A DNA stretch of 64,000 nt from Rostrohypoxylon terebratum (lineage: Eukaryota > Ascomycota > Sordariomycetes > Xylariales > Hypoxylaceae): contig MU385892.1 in NCBI GenBank assembly GCA_022497145.1, positions 124,001 to 188,000 on the forward strand, in the 5' to 3' direction. Below, piece after piece: positions 21,660 to 33,420 of the stretch (the first letter of the stretch is position 1; each line of letters starts with the position of its first letter). The translations under genes were made by a program, and so were the position numbers. The notes under the pieces were generated by a model. The model was not told where the DNA came from and ran no database searches. It saw nothing but the letters and a program-made list of their open reading frames with translations.

Positions 21660-24600
21660 TTAACCTACAGTTTCCTCAACCGTAGGCGTGTTCGGAGCTA
21701 ACTCATCTCTCTCAAGATCCAAGCTCTCCTTTTCTTTGCCCGCCTTCTTCTTCATGCTAAACCGAGAACCCCAGCTCACTGGCTTGTCTTTAACATGCCT
21801 GCTCGCGCTTGTGGGCCCTAGAGATGGACTGGTGTGGAGGCTGTCGTAGCTACGACCGGGAGCAAGACCAACACCACCGCCGCTGCTATCCCCGGCGTAT
21901 TCGTCAAAGCTACTACGCTCGACGGATGCGTTCTTATCCGAGTAAGTCACGCTGCTCGGCCCCTTTTTGGTCCCAAGTCCTCTAACGGAAGAGAAGCTGA
22001 ATTTCGACGAACTTCCTTTTCGTAGAAGCTTCCTGAATCCGCTCTCCTGGTCCTTGTTTCCGAGGCCAGCCGCCTGATCAGAAGGAGTATTAGAAAGAGT
22101 GTGTTCTAAAGTGAGTGATTCGCGTGATTCGGTGATAGACGGTGTACCGATCGAGTAGATGTCTCGTGACTTCCGAGGCTCCGATGAAGACTCGTCAATG
22201 GATGGAGCGGCAGCCTCAGATACATCCGACAAGGAAATGCGTGGTCTCTTCTCCTTAGCCGGATCCTTTTCTTTAGATTTGGCTTTAGTCTTTTCCTTCG
22301 AATCCTTGTACTCTCTATCCGCCTCCTTATCTTTTTCTCTCTCCTTGTCGGGCTTTGCACGGAATAAACCTCCCATGAAGCTAGGCGCTGCCGGATTGAG
22401 GCGTTGACTAAGCAACCTCGACGAGGGCTTAGTTCCGATAACTCCTACTTGACTAGGTGATGCGTGTAGTAATTCAGAATCGTCCAATATCTCATCATCT
22501 GCATCAGCCAGAGTTGTCTTCAATGCGGAAGGCGATCCGTGGAGGGAAGGTCTCCTAGACGGGTTCTGAGAGGCCCAAGGATTATCGTCTCTCGACCAGA
22601 GCCGGTTAGGCTGCGGGGCTCGGCCCCAGATGGAGCTGCTATCGGTAGACGGGCGAGGTAATTCGGATGACGCGATAGAGACAGGCCTTGGACTGCTTGG
22701 GTCACGCTCGGAGAAGATATTGCTTCCTAGGCTTGTGTTGGTTGCGAGACCCATTCTACGCGAGGGGATGCCTCGCGCGTCAGGGCTACCAATCTCCGGA
22801 AGACCCGGGCCTGCGGAATTACGATTGAACATGTTCCAACCGGACGAGAAACTGATGCGTCGTTTGCCAGGACTAGCTTCGCCATCCTCCGCCTGTCGTG
22901 GTAGTGACTGGGTCTGACCGGCCTTCAAAGTTCCTAATGCTGGCGGTTCATCGGCTGGTTTGGGTCCGCGATGAAGCCACGGTAAGAACGTCCGCCTATT
23001 CGTAGTTTGCGTCGAAGGGGCAATGGGAGATGCGGGATTTAGATCTCCCCTGAGCCCTTTAAGCGAGCGACGCTCGCTATTCTCACCTGTATACTGTGAG
23101 AAGGGTAAATGGTGAGAAGAGCCGTGAGGGCTGGACAAGATGCTGAGCGACCGAGCTGAAGAAGCTGGGGATTGCGGGTCATTCTCGGGCGCAAAGGGTG
23201 AACCAAAGGTATTATGGCGACTTGGCCGAGAAGCGGGACTAGGAGGCTCGTCATCTACCAGGTCATCAAGCATCCCTGCGGGCAAGAGAGACGTTGCGGT
23301 AGGACTAAGCGGCGCGGCGCCACTGAGGTGTCGCAGGCCTTCATCGTCGAGAAGGTCGTGGAAATCCAGATTGTGGTCTAAATAGGGACCCTGGGCAAAT
23401 CCAGGCGGAATGGTAGGGGGACGAGAAGGCCCAAATGTCGCCGAGGGTCCATAGGGTCGTTCCATCATAGAGAATGACTGGACGGGCGAGGGGATGACTA
23501 CGTTAGAAAGCGAATTACTGTTCCGGCTTCGTCGCTTGAGTTGGTTCTGAGTTCCGAGATCGAAATCAACCCCCGAAGAATTCGCTTGGTTATACATAAA
23601 GGGAAGGCCGGCTTGTTGTGCTGCCGCTAATTGAGCTTGCAGCACATTTTCGTAATCGTTGACCATCCGTAGCTTCCTGTTGGCGGCAAAGAGTCGCCGT
23701 TGTAAATCTCTGGCCCTCATGTCCCAATCCCTTTTAATCTGACGATCCGTCTCACGCCATTCATCGCTTTCCTCTCCGCCGGGGAGCTTCTTTCTCTGCT
23801 CCTCAGCCTCTTTGAGCTCCTTGCTCTTTTCCTTAAGTTCCATTTCTTCCTGAGCGAGGCTTGCCTGTGCTTGGGCAATCTCAGCACGAAGCTCTTCAGC
23901 TCGACCGTCGGCATCTTTTTGGCAAGAATTCATCTCCTTTTCGAATCCGGCCTGGCGTTTTTGCATCGATGCAATATCCTTTTCCCATTTTGCTATGTCG
24001 TCATGAAGCTTCTGTCTCTCGGCCTGCTTGTCCCTCAGCAACTTTTCTTTCTGGGCCTTTCGTTGCTGTGCGCTCCTCATGGCCCTTTCCGTGGAACCCA
24101 TCTCCCTCTTCAATTTTTCCGTCGTGTCATCTTTCTCTTTTTGTATACGTCTCTTCGTCTTTTTCTCTCCTGCTAATTCGTCCACCAATTCCTTGTGTTC
24201 TTTCTCGTCTCTTGCGATCTGCGCTTGTGTTTCGTCAATCTCCTTCCGGATGCTCTCAAATCGTTTTCCTAGTTCTTCTAATGATTCTTCTGAATCCTTG
24301 CTTAGAGCTTCCTTGACGGACTGATCTATGCTTGTTGTCGAAGGTGAGTGCTTCCGGGTAAGCGTATTTCGTCTTGTGTTAGATACGTTGCTTGAACTGG
24401 CTTCACGTGCGGCACCGGAATTTTCGGGAATGGATGCAGTCTCTACACCGGCAGCTGCGGATCTTGTCCCCCCATCTTCGTCCGCATGGTCGTTGGGCAT
24501 GGCAAGTTGCTGTTCTTCGGGGACAAAATTGGACGGTAGACGACCGTCCCCGAGCTGAGGACGACCATCTCGGGCGTACGTTCGAAGGCGTATCACGCGA

Positions 24601-25347
24601 CTACCAGCCTGGAAATTGTTATATCCAACGGCGATCACCCGGATGTTGTAAAAGTGGTTAGGCTTTAGACCCGTCACGGTAATAGCTGTCTCTTGGTTCG
24701 CAGAATCGCCAACTATAATGCGAGACCGTGTTAACTTCCTATGCGCAACCGCAAACTCCGACATTTCACAACTCACCATTGACGCCATTGACCTGAATAG
24801 TGAATTTTGCAACGGGCCGAGTAGGTAGTGGACGGGTCCAGTTAAGGGTAGCAGCGTCGGCACGGATTCCTGCTAGTGATACATCGGGAGCATCAGGGAC
24901 TTCGACACCGAGGACACCGATGAGTTCGTTTACTGATTTTCTTAATGTCTGGACGGCTCTGTGGGCCAACCTATGATGCAGCGATGGGTGTCAGAGAAAA
25001 GAGACAATCCAAAGTAGTAGGCTGCAATGGTGCACGTAACGGTCTTAGAAGGGTGCAACATCGGATTATACATACCACACAACAGCTAAACCGGTAACGA
25101 GCATATTGGCATGATAGAGAACCAGAACGTCGAGCCGTAACAATTTGGCGGCGTGGAGGGAGAATTGGTAGATTTGGTAAGGTGTCGCCTGGGCCAGCTC
25201 TGGTGCTACAGCCCAGTAGAAGAGGACACACCCGATGACAACTATCAGGTTCAGATGAGCCGTCTTAGGCTCAATAAACCACCAAGCCAACAGGGCACAC
25301 ACGAACAGAACAGTAGGGACAGACGTCGGCCATGGGGTCCATAACAT
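21660..25347 (-). CDS. Membrane-anchored fibronectin type III / coiled-coil protein
   Basis: Three exons: 25076-25347, 24777-24970 and 21660-24712, giving 1172 residues. The N-terminus has hydrophobic segments around residues 10-27 (VPTVLFVCALLAWWF), 33-50 (LNLIVVIGCVLFYWA) and 75-92, so it is likely membrane-inserted. An FN3-like domain follows at about 115-200 (VPDAPDVSL, TLNWTRPLP, VTGLKPNHFYNIRVIAV). Residues about 265-480 are a strongly charged coiled coil (KRFESIRKEIDETQ, EEMELKEKSKELKEAE). The long remainder is Ser/Pro-rich and disordered, with an acidic/basic KEREKDKEADREY block. Start: first in-frame ATG; the frame runs upstream only through non-ATG codons. Fungi keep one such protein, annotated only as an FN3 domain protein as far as I know; function unknown. 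An internal role linking membrane to cytoplasmic partners is a guess. Confidence 0.85.
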
Positions 25348-28300
25348 ATCGCCGTGGTCGGGAAGCCAAACTATCAACAAAGAAAAGGAAGAAAAGGGTT
25401 GGCCCAAGAGGGAAGAGGGGGAGGGGAGAAATTATTAGAAAATTAAGAACGTGAAAAAAAACAACAAAAAGATTGGAAAATGTTTCCTCCTCTCGTCGAA
25501 TTGCCTCCTCTAAAAATTGTGGGGGTCCTTCCGCTGCTTTTCTACACAGTACTACTGCCAGACCCTCAACTTCCCAGGTTCCAAGGTTGGTTCAAAAATG
25601 TTTTTTAGCTTCTACACTTTACACTACCTACCTACCTAGTCTTTAGGGAACGACGGAGGAGCGACGGAGCCTACGTCTGCTACATACAGCAGTCGAGGCA
25701 GTCATGCGGCGCTAAAAAACTTCAAAGTCTGGCGGTGACTATGGGCTCACACTGCCTCCCAGCACTGTTATGGGTACTTATTCCAAGGCTATTGAACTCT
25801 AAGCTTCCACTGTACAATACCCTGCATCCATGTTATTTTGTGCGTAGCCTTGGCGTTATTTCCTTACAGGCAAGCGCAGTTAGAACCTTCAATTAAGCTT
25901 ATTGTCAGTAAACCTGCCTTCCGTCATAAGACCCTGAATGAGAGAAACCTTGACCTTCATGTTGCTAGTTAGGTAAATACATAATTGCACGGGCTCGGTT
26001 AGTCTAACATTTAGGATTTTTATCTTTTTTTTTCATGATAACTTCACCTCCGTCGCTCCATACCTAGGTCTGTAGGTATGTGTCTCTCATATAGTAGCCA
26101 TGCTATTACTGCTTACCTCGGAATTCCCATCACTACCACCTAGATAAGTGGAAAGTCTCTATTAGGGCATTGTATCAGCTACGCTATTGCAGCGGACGCT
26201 TCATAAGCGTGCGTGCCGCGGGATCTACACCGCAGAATACCATAGTCAGCATCTCGGTACTGCTGTACGACAATGCCCATGAAGCTTGACGAGAGCCCTA
26301 TCCAATTGAAGTAGCTGCCCGGCAGTGGGAGTTGGCGCTAAGGAATGGTGTGCAGCCATACATACCTCCGATACTTTTAACATCGATATATCCGGACTGT
26401 AGCCTGCCGTGATACTTGGATGGTAGAACACGCAAGCTAAGCTTCTCTTATACAACAAACACTACCTAGGGCCTAGGTATGGATTGTTATATGTCATGAT
26501 ACACCGCGCCCACTAACTGAGATGTACCCCTCGACGGATTCATGCATTACTTGTCACAACCTACAGGTGCATGAAGGGCATGAAGGACCTAAACACCTAA
26601 ATCCAGAGATCTTCTCGCCACTACTGTTTGTGGTAGCCTTTCGCTCATCTCCCGGACCCGAACCCCACGGGGACTATTGCGATAGATGAGCGGAAGCACG
26701 CAGACACGATGGAGGTTGCTATGCAGATGCAGTGCTGTGCTTTAGGCGACCTAACGTTGCACCTCAGGATTCCGAATGACAAGAGGAATAAGAGTACTAG
26801 GCCGTGTTTAGCTGAACAACGCACTTTTTTTCGTTCCTTTTCAATATAGATGAAACCGAGATATCGAAACAACGCATTTGTAGATTGATGTATTCTACCA
26901 CATAAATTGCGCCTACGATCTTTCTATACAACTATCATACATATACAGCTATTTCTTTTGATTCTGATTATATTTGTACGTAAAGCAAGCATGCCAGGAG
27001 TCACTACGATTGGCACTAAAAGTCAGTCGGTTTCTCTGCCGCGTATAACAGGTCAGATGCGTATCATCTCATATGCACAGCGATGCATTTACGATCTCGG
27101 TCTCCAATAAGAAGTAGAAGGCGTATCATTGAGATTTCTTACATGATTTAGCTCTTCACCAATTGCGGATACACACATAAGGGTAATATAAGTTCGGGTC
27201 ACTTTCTATTACGTTGTAAACTTGCCCAACGCAATATCGTTGAGTCTGGGGTTAGTTGTCGGTTATGCCAAGCCTAGATCCCTTGTAAAGATGTAGAGAT
27301 GTATAATACAATTAGTATTAGGTAGCCGTTTTTTGAAGCTGACGGCTGAGGGACGACGATTCTAGCGGGTAGTGTCTTGTTGCATTCCAAATCCACAGGC
27401 TTAAGATTTACCCAGGCAACACAATTATATGAGTACGACTTACCTCAATTCTATAAAAAAAAACACATTAATATCTCAACTTTAGGTAACTTGAACATAG
27501 AAACCATATTATTATGTACTCGTATCGAAATTGCTTAGTCGGAGGATATATATAGACCCTAGAAACCGAAATACGGAACCATCTCGGCTTGTGACGGTTA
27601 GCGCATTTCCTTTCCCGGACCGAGTCAGGTGCGATTTTGTAGCTTCTAGGCTTTTCAAACAGCCGGCAGGAATCAATCAGATGCTGTGTTTAGGTCACAA
27701 TTTGCACAATTCGGCGTAAAGAATCCTGTAATCCCCTGTACGATTTAGCGCGTGGTCCTAGTGCATGTTCTTCCCTAAAAGACTTCTTAGGGGGTTCCAC
27801 TTTTAGAGAAGCATGTGTCATTGATCCGCGGCTTTGCTTGGGGCGCTCGGTGCGGTTAGCCATGGGTATTGTACATATGTATTGTACAGTTACAACTTAC
27901 CTGGTACAGGCAGGTACAAGTGCAGCCCGAGGCAACTACCTACTAGCCCGTAGGATCCATTCATTTATGTACTGGACAGTGGACTCAAGCGCTGGAACTA
28001 GCGCTGGAACTCAACCTGGAATGCCCCAAAAACCAAAGGCCAAGCGACTTTGGGATTCAAAATTTGTTCGCATAAATAATCCTGGTCAACTGGTCGCCAT
28101 TTTCCCTCAACAAGGTCGAGGTCCATGATTACCTCGTCTTGCCCGTCCCACCAGCCCGGTTAATAGAAGATTACAATTTTCGTCATCAATCTTACTTCCA
28201 CCGCTCTACCTCCAATCTACCTCCCTCTCGACGCTCGATTTGCTATTGCAACATTCTCCTGAACATTAAACACACATAGTAATGTTGCAGATTTGACTAT

Positions 28301-28677
28301 AGCTTCAACTACATTTACATTGTTTTGGACTCTTTTGCTTTTGAGCTCCTCAACTACGTCACTATCAAGAAACGAGCCAGAATCCTTCGATCCCACCAGG
28401 ATACTTATCCCTCGCTCAACAACGTCCCAGAATCATTCAACAATCTTACTCGGGCTTCTAGTGCGCAAACGCTTGTACGCGACAGAATACAACTCCATAG
28501 GTTTATACGGAATATACCTATAACTCCTTCATCCAAGCCTACATCTCAAATCCGTGATTCGTCAATAGCTTTGATACCGTTCATTGTCTGGGTGCTTGCC
28601 CCCTTTGCGTGGTCTTAGGACCCCAACGCCTCCTTTTTCCTTTTTTTCCAGAGGAACCTCCTCAACCTTGGCCCAAG
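25348..28677. other. Divergent intergenic region between FN3 and lipin genes
   Basis: 3.3 kb upstream of two divergent genes, AT-rich, with CTACCTACCTACCTAG at about 25625. Open frames of 60-97 codons (for example 27838-28128) show no domains and start mostly at non-ATG codons. The last 400 bases before 28678 probably hold the lipin leader. Confidence 0.6.
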
Positions 28678-31043
28678 ATGCAGTACGTTCGGAACATTAG
28701 CGACTCGGTTTCTACCGCCTGGAATTCGATTAACCCGGCCACCTTGAGCGGAGCAATCGATGTCATCGTTGTTCAACATGAGGATGGTACCCTATGCTGC
28801 TCCCCCTTCCACGTCCGCTTCGGCAAGTTCTCGCTATTGCGACCCTACGAGAAAAAGGTTGAGTTCAGGGTGAATGGGATCAAGCAGAATTATGCCATGA
28901 AACTTGGTGAAGGTGGCGAGGCCTTCTTCGTCTTCGAGACGAACGACACAATTCCCCAAAGCCTACAGACTTCGCCCCTCAGCTCCCCGGCGTCTAGCCC
29001 TCCGCTTAGACCAGATAGCTCTTATTCGTCCAATGATTTACAAGAGCCGGATTTTCTACAGTTGGATAGCGATGCTAGAAACTCGCGATCCATGTCCATG
29101 TCTCGACCTAAACCTACCGTCCTTCCGTCCCAGACACCTCGCCCAGGTTCGTCTATTTACAAGTCGTGATTGGCTTTGGAGTAACCATTAACCTTGTTCT
29201 AGGCGTTATTGAACCCATTGCGTCGTCTCCTGAGTTAGGTGGCGGCCGTCCAACGTCGAGGGGTTGGTCTAATTCGCCAAGTCGACCATTTTACAGCGAC
29301 GAAACGTTGCCAACCACTGCTCCAACGTATACCGACAATGACGAGTCGAAAGAGGACGAAAACGACCCTGATAGTACGATGTCCCTAAGCCAAAGATCGC
29401 GTAGCCCGCCACCTTTAGCGCCACGGGAAGCTATTCAACGAGCCTTGACTCTATCAAAAGAACTCGAAGCAGTCAACATCCCAAGCCGAGTCACCGAAAC
29501 GGGCGATCTGATGCTAGATATGACCGGTTATAAATCTAGCGAGGAAGATGCGATAAAGGCAGAAATTCTAGCCCGTAAGATATTAGCGGAAGAACTTGAG
29601 GGCGATTACGATATTGGCGCGTTGTTTGGCATGGACGAGGAAGGCAATCTTTGGATATATAGTAGCGAGGATGCAAAGGAGGCAGCAATGAATAAGACGG
29701 TGGCAGCTCTGAGGCCATCGCCTACGGTTGCGATCGATGCGGCCTCAGATCCCGGTTACCAAAGCGACGATTCGACGACGTCGACACAGGAGCCCTCTCA
29801 TAGAAGAAGCGAGTCTGACGTCGGCCACAGCTCGATCCAGACTCCACCAACGACCCCAGGGTCGTCTTCAGTCGGAAATCCGAACAGGAATTACGCTAAG
29901 ACCCTTCGACTGACTAGTGACCAGCTGAAGGCGCTTAACCTAAAACCTGGCGAGAATTCGATGAGCTTCACTGTGAACCGCGCGACGTGCCAGGCGTACA
30001 TGTATCTATGGAAACATGACACGCCCGTTGTCATTTCTGATATTGATGGGACTATCACAAAATCAGACGCTTTAGGTCATGTGTTAAACATGATCGGCCG
30101 AGACTGGACACATGCGGGTGTCGCAAAACTTTACAGCGATATTGTTGAAAACGGGTACAACATCATGTACCTCACAAGTCGCTCGGTCGGACAGGCCGAT
30201 ACAACGAGGGCCTATCTCTACGGCATTACCCAGGACGGATACCGCCTACCCAAGGGCCCAACAATCCTATCACCTGATCGGACCATGGCCGCCCTACGGC
30301 GAGAGATCTATCTCCGCAAACCACACGTGTTCAAGATGGCAACTCTACGAGATATCAGAAGTTTGTACGGCCCCGACAACCACTGTTTCTATGCTGGCTT
30401 CGGCAACCGTCTTACGGACCAAATTTCGTACCGAACCGTAGACGTTCCTCGAACCCGTATATTTACCATCAACTCCAACGCTGAAGTCTCGCTAGATTTG
30501 CTGAGTCTCAATAAGTTGAAGCTCAGCTATATCAACATGACCGAAGTTGTAAACCACTTCTTCCCCCCTGTCAGCACACTCGTCAAGGGCGGCGGCGTCG
30601 ACTTTACCGACTTTACGTATTGGCGAGACGTACCGTTGGAGCTAGACGAATTCTCAGCTAGCGAGTCCGACGCTGGTGAGAGTGAGGCCGATGACGAGGA
30701 AGATGAAGATGTAGGCCAGATGGGTGACAGTTACCTCTCTAGAGGCGACGAGGATGATGAGTACGAAGACCCCGATGCCGGAGATAGTATCCTAAGCGGA
30801 GAATACGAAGGGGAAGAAAACATGATGATTGAGGAGGATGGTTCCGACGCCGATGACGAAGAGGGCGATCTGGAAGACGAGGAGGAAGAAGTAGAGGATG
30901 GACGAGATGCGTCTGCTGGACCCTATGTTCCCGGTGCCGCAAAGGAACTTGCGGACACAGTTCGGGATGTCGATGCCGAGCTTATCACCGGTATGAAAAA
31001 TATCGGGATTGGCCAGGATATGAAAGAGACAACGGAAGCTTAG
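28678..31043 (+). CDS. pah1: Lipin-type phosphatidate phosphatase
   Basis: Mg2+-dependent dephosphorylation of phosphatidate to diacylglycerol, at the ER/nuclear membrane; controls triacylglycerol synthesis, phospholipid genes and nuclear shape (SMP2/PAH1 in yeast, ned1 in fission yeast). Two exons, 28678-29146 and 29203-31043, intron 56 nt, giving 769 residues. The N-LIP domain begins at residue 1 (MQYVRNISDSV) and contains IDVIVVQHEDGTLCCSPFHVRFG in pieces typical of the family. The HAD-like C-LIP domain starts near residue 400 with the catalytic DIDGTIT (Asp436 and Asp438, the DxDxT motif). The last 130 residues are very acidic (runs of Asp/Glu), as in Pah1, where the tail binds its membrane phosphatase complex. 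Many Ser-Pro sites in the middle suggest phosphorylation control. Confidence 0.95.
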
Positions 31044-31706
31044 GCAATGTTGAAATATGCTGTATAAGACGAGTTGTCTACGTGACGACATGATTTAACA
31101 TCAAAAGTCACATCCGCCTCCCGGCATCGACTATCTTCAACAGCCAGTGCTACGGGATTTGAATAGGAGCCACAGGCGTAGAATGGATTTGCATAGTAGA
31201 GGGGCCATGTCACAATTAGGTATCATTATTGTACTAGAGGAGATCGGTTGGGTTATAATTCGCATGCTGCTCGCAAGGAGCGCAGCCGGTGTATTTTAGA
31301 GTCCAAAGCCGCATAGCGTTGGCGTTTCTCCAGACAGGTAGGGAGGCTACCTGTCCATAGACAACTAACTAGATGTACATATAACCACGTAACAAAGTTT
31401 GTCGTTATCGCTTGTGTTCCCAACCCGTCCATCGTCAGAGTTTGCCGGATAGTTGACGACGTATTCGCATGCTGGCCCTCCCATACACTTAATGCCTAAT
31501 GGTTGTTCGCGGGAAATAACATTTTTCTTCCCTATGCCATGTCGCGAAGGCAAGTGAACAGTTCAAAAACGCGTCATAGAATGCGCCGAATCCTGTGTCT
31601 GCAGTCGAGTCACGTTCTCAAAACCGCAACGCCAATGTCCACAGTCCCTTTTAAACCCATAGATAAGTAGAATCGTACCCGAAAGCTGTCAGAACAACAA
31701 GAAAAA
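31044..31706. other. Convergent 3' flanks of lipin and TAF9 genes
   Basis: 0.66 kb shared 3' region; nothing further recognised. Confidence 0.6.
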
Positions 31707-32561
31707 TCACTCCATCCCCTCCATCTCGTCATCCTCCAACTCATTCTCCAGAAACTCCTCCAACCCTCCCTCACCCTCCTGCGTGCCCTCCGCAGCCCCC
31801 TCTTTCTTCGCGCCACCGCCGTCCGCCTCCTCCATCTCCTCGTCCTCGCTCTCGTCGCCCGGGACCTCGAAGTGGTCCTTCAGGCCCCAGCCCTGGCCGC
31901 TGAGCACGAAGCGCTCGTTGGGCAGCCGCACGCCCCACTCGTTGGCGAGGACGCGCGGTAAGGCTACTTTGTTCCGCTCCCGCGCTACCTCCTGCAGCCA
32001 GTCCTTGCTCGCGCCGCCGCCGCCCGCTGCGCCTGAGCCCCCGCGGAACTGGAACGTCTGGCGCGAGGCGATGGCGAGGTTGATCGCGTTCGTGCTCACG
32101 ACGGCGTCCGTGGCGCCTGGGGCCGTTGGCGCCGCGCCTGATGACCCGCTTGGTTTAGAGCCTGCGTGTGTTGTGTATGGGTCTGTGGATAGGTGGATGG
32201 CGTCGCTGAGAACGCTTGAGGCGTGTCGGTAGGCGAAGTCCAGCAGCATAAGCGGGACCCGCGGGTCGTAGGATGTCACGCCTTGCGAGGTCAGCAACAA
32301 TTCTATTGTGCGGGAGTCGCGGGGGCGGGGCGCGTGCGAGGGGGTTGGTGAGGTGGGCGCTTGTTGGGGGGCGCCGTTGGGGGCGCCGGGTTGTGCGTTG
32401 GTATTGGTGGTGGCGTTGTTGTTGTTGGAGGTGGCTGTCGCTTGCGTGTTGGCGACGGTTGTGGTGCCGCTTGTTGCGGTGTTCTGGGTGGGCTGCGAGG
32501 CGGGTTGCGATGGGCCTGCGGTGGAAACCCCGTTGGGTTGGGATTGTGATGTTGAGGCCAT
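31707..32561 (-). CDS. taf9: TFIID/SAGA subunit TAF9
   Basis: Histone-fold protein shared by TFIID and SAGA, pairing with TAF6. Intronless, 284 residues, ATG at 32559-32561. Residues 1-85 are a Thr/Ser/Gln/Asn/Pro-rich disordered leader. The H3-like histone fold spans about 87-175 (PRDSRTIELLLTSQGV, VPLMLLDFAYRHASSVL, NAINLAIASRQTFQF) and has a Gly/Ser/Ala-rich insert of about 30 residues between helices 2 and 3. The conserved post-fold region follows (LQEVARERNKVALP, GVRLPNERFVL), then an acidic tail (EDEEMEEADGG). The GC-rich, repetitive codons create many shadow frames on the other strand. Confidence 0.93.
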   Translation of the reverse strand: MASTSQSQPNGVSTAGPSQPASQPTQNTATSGTTTVANTQATATSNNNNATTNTNAQPGAPNGAPQQAPTSPTPSHAPRPRDSRTIELLLTSQGVTSYDPRVPLMLLDFAYRHASSVLSDAIHLSTDPYTTHAGSKPSGSSGAAPTAPGATDAVVSTNAINLAIASRQTFQFRGGSGAAGGGGASKDWLQEVARERNKVALPRVLANEWGVRLPNERFVLSGQGWGLKDHFEVPGDESEDEEMEEADGGGAKKEGAAEGTQEGEGGLEEFLENELEDDEMEGME

Positions 32562-33420
32562 CGTCGCGGTGGACTTGGGATGGCTAGAGGATGGTGTCGA
32601 GCCTGAATTTTGATGGAGAAGGTAGATTTAAGGAAGTCGAGGATCGAAGGAACTGGAGGTAGTTGAGAGTAGCTGAAGGTATCACTTTTGTGTGTTAAGA
32701 GATGGCGTAAAGAATGGATTGGAGGGAGTCGCGATCGCACTGTGGAGCGTAGAGGAACGCGACTGGATAGATGCGGAAGTGAAGACGATTCAAGACTCGT
32801 TGGGTTTCTGGATGTTGGAATGGAGGCAGATCAGGTCAATTCGCATGATAATTCGTCGCCTACGGTAAGTTCGCGTTCCTTTATGTCTGCGTGAGAAATT
32901 AGGATAGCACAAGAGGTGAAGATGAGAAAAGTTCGTAATAATTGGTAAGTTCAAAAGAAAAGGCGGTTTACCGTCAAGCTCTAAGTTGTACCTAGCAGCT
33001 TAGTACCTAGTAGCATTGAAATGGCGGATTGAGGCTCGCAAAATAAGTGGACCTAGAAATTCCAGGTACAGCACTGGAGGTCCGAGGTACAGTGTACCTA
33101 GTACCGCCTAAAATAACCGGGTCTGCTATACTAGATCCACTTAAGAGGGGCGCTGACTGCGTAGCTCCAGTTTCCATTTGGGGGGGCATTTGGAGGGGTA
33201 GAGATTTTTAAAGCCCCACTGTCATTGGTCAATCAGCTTCATGCACGCCGATTTTAGGAACGTCATTGTGAACAATTTATTTTTTTCCTCTTCAAGTTCT
33301 AATTCAGTAAGAGTCATCCTAGGCTTTCCTACTATTTACTTAGTTAAGAGTAACTGAAGTTTGTATTCTCATACTTGGATTCCGTTGAAAATAATTGCTT
33401 CTCAAGTCCATTGTTACCTG
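32562..33420. other. Divergent promoter region of TAF9 and the histidine gene
   Basis: 0.86 kb between two divergent starts. Holds a Gcn4/CPC1-type site near 33311. No gene. Confidence 0.65.
33309..33317 (-). promoter_or_regulatory. Gcn4/CPC1-type site upstream of the histidine gene
   Basis: AAGAGTCAT, i.e. ATGACTCTT on the minus strand, matches the RTGACTC core of Gcn4/CPC1. It lies about 105 bases before the ATG of the histidine enzyme, a classic target of cross-pathway amino-acid control. Confidence 0.55.

Noticed and set aside
28325..28618. 97-codon frame before the lipin gene
   Set aside because: Begins at TTG and has no domain; most likely leader of the lipin mRNA.
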